A stretch of 64,000 nucleotides of DNA. It comes from an uncultured Prevotellaceae bacterium (GTDB lineage Bacteria > Bacteroidota > Bacteroidia > Bacteroidales > Bacteroidaceae). Positions 59,224 through 64,000 of the stretch are shown here, one piece after another. Under the pieces are notes generated by a model. It saw nothing but the letters and a program-made list of their open reading frames with translations. It did not search any database and had not been told where the DNA came from. A program made the translations under genes and the position numbers. Location of the stretch: the NCBI GenBank assembly GCA_947167515.1, contig CAMVIM010000013.1:1-64000 (forward strand), given 5' to 3'. Numbering within the stretch: the first letter of the stretch is position 1; every line of letters starts with the position of its first letter.

Positions 59224-61458
59224 ATGGAAACAATCTTGCGCGACCTCAAACGCTGGCTGGAACAAGCCTTCACCAGTATCTCTCATGGACAGAGACATAC
59301 AGAAAACCGCATCATATTTGTAGCTGCTTGTGGAGTGCTTGGCCGCATCTTAAGTCTCCTGATGGTCATCGTGCCCATCCTGCTTTTTACGCTGGGAGGC
59401 GGACACACCCTGAGAGGCAAGGACTATGTGGTGCAGTTGCCGAAGAGTGCCAACGGCATCGAGTGCCAAGTCGCCACCCCGGAACAGATGGAGCAGCTGC
59501 AGCCTGATGACTGTGAGTTCATCTCCAGTCCGCTGCTGCTGACCCAGAAGGGTGACCAGCACGTACAGCTGAACAGGATGGCCAAGGTGAGTTTCGACAT
59601 CCCGAGAAGCGTACCCAAGGAAGACTACATCGACCTGGTGGGCGTGCTCATCACTGACGACGGCCCGATCTACATGATTCCAGAGATTGAAGGACTCAAG
59701 CGAGGAGTCGTCTCCTTCGAGACCAGCCACTTCTGCTGGGCAGGAGCCGCCAAGATGGACAAGGAAGAGAGACGGGAACTCTTCATCGAGCGCATCTGCG
59801 TCAGCGAGTGGAAGGCCAATGCCTGCGATGCCGATGTGGAAGCCAAGTTGAGAGATAAGTTGGAGGCATTCGCCAGCGACATCGGTTTGGGAAAGAATGA
59901 CCTGGCGGGCGTGCTGGCTCGCGAGGTGTTTGGAGACAATGAGTACATACAGGAGGCTGTCGATATGATTGAAGCCTACGACGAAGGCACCACGGCAGAG
60001 ACCATCGCCAAGAAACTGGAAGAGAAGGCAAAGGCCAAAATGCTGGAGACGCTCTTTGAGAAACTCAAGGGCGACAAGGAAGTGGACAAGGTGGAGTATG
60101 ACGAACTGAAAGATAAATACAAGCACACCCGCGTCACGAAGGAGGGCAAGAACAAGAAGATTGTGGAGGAACTGGAGAAGCACCTGACCAAGGAGAACAT
60201 GGAAGAACTGGGCACCCGTCTGGGCAAGGGAGAAAGCCCGACGACGATTGCCTGGGACTACGCCAAGAAATATGCGAAAAGCTTTGCCGAAGACCAGCTG
60301 AAGTCCATCTCCGTCAAACTCGTCCCCCAGATCAAGATGATGCAGGAAGCAGCTAGGTACATGAAGGTGCTGAAGGACTTCTGGGCCAGCAACGAGATGA
60401 TTGACATGTACAACGTCTATGCCCGCAACGCCAACAGCGACGGCCGCATGAGCAACGACGACTGGAACACCTTCGCAGTCCGCCGTCTGTCTGCCGCAAT
60501 GGCGAAATTCGGCATGACCGAGGCAGAAATCCGCAAGCAGTTTGAGGAACGCTATAACAACAACAGGGACATCGAGAAGAAGAAGGCGGAACTCCGCAAG
60601 CTGATCGCCCTGTGGGAAAGCCCTGAGTTCGAACTGACCAAACAGCCCATCTTCGACAAACTCGGCTTCGACTACATCCAGCGACTGACCCGAATCCATG
60701 TCCTAATGGAACGCTTCCGCAAGGAACTGGTTGTCAATGGAGACATCCCCGGACGCGAACGGCAGAACAGCATCGACTACACCCTCTGCCTCATCGTCGA
60801 GAAATACCTCGAATACTATCCCGACTACGAGAAGTTCCAGCGGTGGCTGGCCATGAAAGGCTTCTCCAAGGGCAGGCTCAAGCAGAGAGCCGACGCGCTC
60901 GACGAGTTCCGCTCCTGGTGGCTCGTGCGCACCGACATCAACCGCACCCCCAGCTCCAGCGAAGGCGAGAACAGCGTGGTCTATACCGCTTCTGCCGGCC
61001 ACCACAAGAAGGTGCAGCGATGGACGGGCAAAGCCTTCCTCAGCGACTTCGACGAAGGCTACTGGTATCGTCCGCACACCAGCACCTTCACCGCCACCAT
61101 CGACGCCCCTCCAGCCCGGATAGAAGCTGGCGACTCGCTGGTGCTCCACGCAACCCTCAACCTCGACGCGCCCGAGAACGGCTGGTATCTCAGTGAATCG
61201 GCAGGACTCAACTTCGACCTCGAAGACGTCGGCATGGGCGCCATCCACGTCTCTGCCCAACGCTCCAAAATCATCAACCAGAAGGGCAGCACCACTGTCG
61301 GCACCCGCTACGGCTCACCGCACTCCGGCGAATGGGACTTTGTGATTCACATCCCCAGAGGCCACAAGGACGAACTGAAAGCCCTCAACTTCACCTCCTG
61401 CGGCTGCCGCACCCACTGGGTGTACAAATGGCGCAGCATCTTCGAAGCAGACGAATAA
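59224..61458 (+). CDS. Uncharacterised 744-aa membrane-anchored protein with ZU5/FIIND-like segment, EF-hand-like loop and C-terminal β domain
   Basis: Single N-terminal TM IIFVAACGVLGRILSLLMVIVPILLFTL; VVSFETSHFCWAG; NANSDGRMSNDD; β-rich C-terminus. Confidence 0.75.
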   Translation: METILRDLKRWLEQAFTSISHGQRHTENRIIFVAACGVLGRILSLLMVIVPILLFTLGGGHTLRGKDYVVQLPKSANGIECQVATPEQMEQLQPDDCEFISSPLLLTQKGDQHVQLNRMAKVSFDIPRSVPKEDYIDLVGVLITDDGPIYMIPEIEGLKRGVVSFETSHFCWAGAAKMDKEERRELFIERICVSEWKANACDADVEAKLRDKLEAFASDIGLGKNDLAGVLAREVFGDNEYIQEAVDMIEAYDEGTTAETIAKKLEEKAKAKMLETLFEKLKGDKEVDKVEYDELKDKYKHTRVTKEGKNKKIVEELEKHLTKENMEELGTRLGKGESPTTIAWDYAKKYAKSFAEDQLKSISVKLVPQIKMMQEAARYMKVLKDFWASNEMIDMYNVYARNANSDGRMSNDDWNTFAVRRLSAAMAKFGMTEAEIRKQFEERYNNNRDIEKKKAELRKLIALWESPEFELTKQPIFDKLGFDYIQRLTRIHVLMERFRKELVVNGDIPGRERQNSIDYTLCLIVEKYLEYYPDYEKFQRWLAMKGFSKGRLKQRADALDEFRSWWLVRTDINRTPSSSEGENSVVYTASAGHHKKVQRWTGKAFLSDFDEGYWYRPHTSTFTATIDAPPARIEAGDSLVLHATLNLDAPENGWYLSESAGLNFDLEDVGMGAIHVSAQRSKIINQKGSTTVGTRYGSPHSGEWDFVIHIPRGHKDELKALNFTSCGCRTHWVYKWRSIFEADE

Positions 61459-61493
61459 GGATTTTACATTTGCAACCAAAATCCTTTCTGAAG

Positions 61494-61633
61494 TAGTTAA
61501 GTAGTTAAGAAGTTAAGTAGTTAAGCCGATACCATGTGAATGGTTCCCATCGATGAAGTGACGAACAAAACATTTGATTTAACTCCTGTCCGCAGGACGA
61601 GCGTAGCGATAACTCCTTAACTCCTTAACTACA
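61494..61633. repeat. Inverted arrays of agttaag units
   Basis: agtagttaagtagttaagaagttaagtagttaag and ataactccttaactccttaactac. Confidence 0.7.
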
Positions 61634-61697
61634 AAGACGTTGAGCACATGCGAAACTTAAACTTGTGTATATTAAACAAAGAAACAATGCAATCAAC

Positions 61698-64000
61698 ATG
61701 ACTAGAAAGAGTCAACTAACTGATTACTTATTTCTTCTTTTTGCACTATTACCCCTCCACACTTGGGCACAAGTTTGGGACAAGACTTTGTATCAGCAGA
61801 TTGAGCAAAGCATCCAAGTGCCTGAACTACGAGAGGACATCTATTCCATCGCCCAGTTTGGAGCTAAGCCTTCTGCGGCAGCAGCACAGAACCAGAAAGC
61901 TATCCAGAAGGCCATCAACGCATGTGCCAAACGGGGTGGCGGACGGGTGACGGTGCCTGCAGGACAGACCTTCCGCACGGGTGCCATCGAACTGAAAAGT
62001 GGCGTGAACCTGCATGTGGAGGAAGGGGCGGTGCTGGAATTCGTGTTCGAGCCAGCCCTCTACCCCATCGTGGAAACGTCGTGGGAGGGTCTGGATTGCT
62101 ACAACCTCTCACCATGCGTCTATGCCTTTTGTGCTCAAGACATCGCCATCACCGGCAAAGGAACTATCGACGGAGGCGGCAACCACGAGACCTGGTGGCC
62201 TTGGTGCGGTGCTACGAAATATGGTTGGAAAGAAGGGATTGTGAGCCAAAAACTTGGTTCTCGCGCTCGTCTGCTCAAGAATGGCGAAGATGGCGAGCCG
62301 ATGGTGGATGAGAAGGGGAAACGCTCTACCCTGCGCACCTTCACAGCCAAGGACGGCATGCGGCCGCAACTCATCGGCTTTAACCAATGTGAAAGGGTGC
62401 TGATAGAGGATGTGACCCTGCTGCGTTCTCCCTTCTGGGTGATTCATCCCCTGAAGTGTACGGATGTGACCGTGCGGCGTGTACACATCAACAACGACGG
62501 GCCGAATGGTGACGGTTGCGACCCCGAGTCCTGCGACCGAGTGCTGATTGAGGACTGCTTTTTCAACACTGGCGACGACTGCATCGCCATCAAGAGCGGA
62601 CGCAACCGCGACGGACGTACGCGTGGGATGCCCAGCCAGAACATCATCATCCGCCATTGTGAGATGAAGAACGGACACGGCGGTGTGGTGATTGGCTCGG
62701 AAATCAGTGGTGGATGCAAGAACGTGTTTGCCCACGACTGCGTGATGGACTCGCCCAACCTCGACCGCGTCCTGCGCATCAAGACCAATTCGTGTCGTGG
62801 CGGTGTGATTGAGAACATCTTCGTCAAGGACATCCAAGTGGGTCAATGTGGCGAATCGGTCTTGAAAATCAACCTCGACTACGAGCACAACGAGGTGTGC
62901 TGTCGGGGCAACTACCCGACGGTGAGGAATGTGCTGATGGAGAACGTGACCTGCGAGAAATCGAAGTATGGTGTGCAAATCATCGGGTTGGACGAGGACA
63001 CTTTCGTGCATGACATCACCGTGAGGAACTGCCACTTCAACGGCGTGAAACAGGGCAACACCATCACAGGAAAGACACGCAACATCGTGTTTGACAAACT
63101 GTTCGTGAACGGCTCGATGTGCTTGCAAGAGAAACCCTACCAGCACTACAGCGAATGGATGACCGCTTCGGAAATGCAACGCACCCCGAAGAGTTACCTG
63201 CTCGACTTCTCCACGAAACCCAAGTGGAGTTATGTGATGGGCATCGAACTGGAGGCGATGCTCGACACCTATCTGCGTTATGGCGACGAACGCATCCTGC
63301 ACTATTGCCAGGAATATACCGACACGATGATTAACGCAATGGGAGAGATTCGCGGCTATCGGCTCGAAGACTACAACCTCGACAACATCCGCACGGGGCA
63401 TTTCGTGGCGCGTATGTATCAAGTAAAGCCCGAACGGAAGAATCTGCTCGCCATACAACTGATGATGAAGCAGCTGCAACGGCAACCACGCACCCTCGAG
63501 GACGGTGTCTTCTGGCACAAAGCCATCTACAGTTATCAGGTGTGGCTCGACGGCATCTTCATGGGACTCCCCTATCATGTGCTGACCGCCTCCATGCTCC
63601 TGCCTCCCAAGGAAGCCCGAAAGGTGTATGATGATGCTGTGAACCAAGTGACCACCACCTACCGACGCACGCTCGACCCTCAGACAGGACTGAACCGTCA
63701 CGCTTGGGACGAGACGCATGAGATGTTCTGGGCAGACAAACAGACGGGACTTTCACAACATTGCTGGGGACGTGCACAAGGTTGGTACACGATGGCACTC
63801 ATCGAACTGCTCGACGTGCTGCCCACCGATTATGCCCGACGAGGCGAAGTCATTGACCTCTTACGCAAGGATTTGGAAGCCATCGTGAAATGGCAGGACA
63901 AGGAATCGGGTGTGTGGTATCAGGTGATGGATGCTCCGAAGGAGGAAGCCAACTACCTCGAATCGACCTGTTCCTCCATGTTTGCCTACGCCCTGCTGAA
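61698..64000 (+). CDS. GH28 polygalacturonase - GH105 unsaturated rhamnogalacturonyl hydrolase fusion (3' end outside window)
   Basis: Open frame from ATG 61698 to window end; GH28 NTGDDCIAIKSG and HGGVVIGSE; GH105 RHAWDETHEMFWADKQTGLSQHCWGRAQGWY; absent from the ORF track because it has no stop. Confidence 0.93.
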   Translation, partial: MTRKSQLTDYLFLLFALLPLHTWAQVWDKTLYQQIEQSIQVPELREDIYSIAQFGAKPSAAAAQNQKAIQKAINACAKRGGGRVTVPAGQTFRTGAIELKSGVNLHVEEGAVLEFVFEPALYPIVETSWEGLDCYNLSPCVYAFCAQDIAITGKGTIDGGGNHETWWPWCGATKYGWKEGIVSQKLGSRARLLKNGEDGEPMVDEKGKRSTLRTFTAKDGMRPQLIGFNQCERVLIEDVTLLRSPFWVIHPLKCTDVTVRRVHINNDGPNGDGCDPESCDRVLIEDCFFNTGDDCIAIKSGRNRDGRTRGMPSQNIIIRHCEMKNGHGGVVIGSEISGGCKNVFAHDCVMDSPNLDRVLRIKTNSCRGGVIENIFVKDIQVGQCGESVLKINLDYEHNEVCCRGNYPTVRNVLMENVTCEKSKYGVQIIGLDEDTFVHDITVRNCHFNGVKQGNTITGKTRNIVFDKLFVNGSMCLQEKPYQHYSEWMTASEMQRTPKSYLLDFSTKPKWSYVMGIELEAMLDTYLRYGDERILHYCQEYTDTMINAMGEIRGYRLEDYNLDNIRTGHFVARMYQVKPERKNLLAIQLMMKQLQRQPRTLEDGVFWHKAIYSYQVWLDGIFMGLPYHVLTASMLLPPKEARKVYDDAVNQVTTTYRRTLDPQTGLNRHAWDETHEMFWADKQTGLSQHCWGRAQGWYTMALIELLDVLPTDYARRGEVIDLLRKDLEAIVKWQDKESGVWYQVMDAPKEEANYLESTCSSMFAYALL

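Noticed and set aside
59350-60699. 449-aa minus-strand ORF
   Set aside because: Antisense to the 744-aa plus-strand gene; Leu/Val/His-rich without domain features.
62109-63719. 536-aa minus-strand ORF
   Set aside because: Fully antisense to the GH28-GH105 gene, whose plus frame carries family catalytic motifs; the minus translation has no recognisable domain and arises from codon bias on the opposite strand.

Overview
Chromosomal window from a Bacteroidota (Bacteroidales, probably Prevotella-like) genome. The taxon is inferred from gene content and TAnnTTTG-type promoters, not from a search. Housekeeping blocks: KDO synthesis, ssb, aroC, slyD, valS, glgB, serA/serC, ung, rpoD, rluA, rlmD, queH. 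These alternate with accessory regions: an HU/IS110/CHC2-primase/DUF3987 island at 21-27 kb, an esterase/TetR locus at 27-30 kb, an AT-rich HpaII-like restriction-modification operon at 32-35 kb, and decayed toxin-antitoxin modules at 35-36 kb. Strongest hunt results: (1) an IS110 element whose 5' non-coding region contains candidate bridge-RNA guide loops matching the reconstructed target and the element's left end; (2) a coupled operon of an NMT1/THI5-like binding protein, a degenerate sensor pseudokinase and an intact sensor kinase; (3) a C11 protease / HprK-like kinase / S24-S26 peptidase / PqqD operon with no recognisable precursor peptide; (4) an orphan, acidic-tailed FtsZ paralogue; (5) a 744-aa membrane protein with a ZU5/FIIND-like 'SHFCW' motif and an EF-hand-like loop; (6) a 93-bp palindromic repeat family with copies at ~0.45 kb and ~40.2 kb; (7) iteron-like inverted repeats flanking an AT-rich core beside a primase/DUF3987 operon; (8) intergenic-type repeats absorbed in frame into coding genes; (9) a GH28-GH105 fusion gene running off the right edge that the ORF track omits. 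All family calls are from motif recognition by eye; no searches were run.
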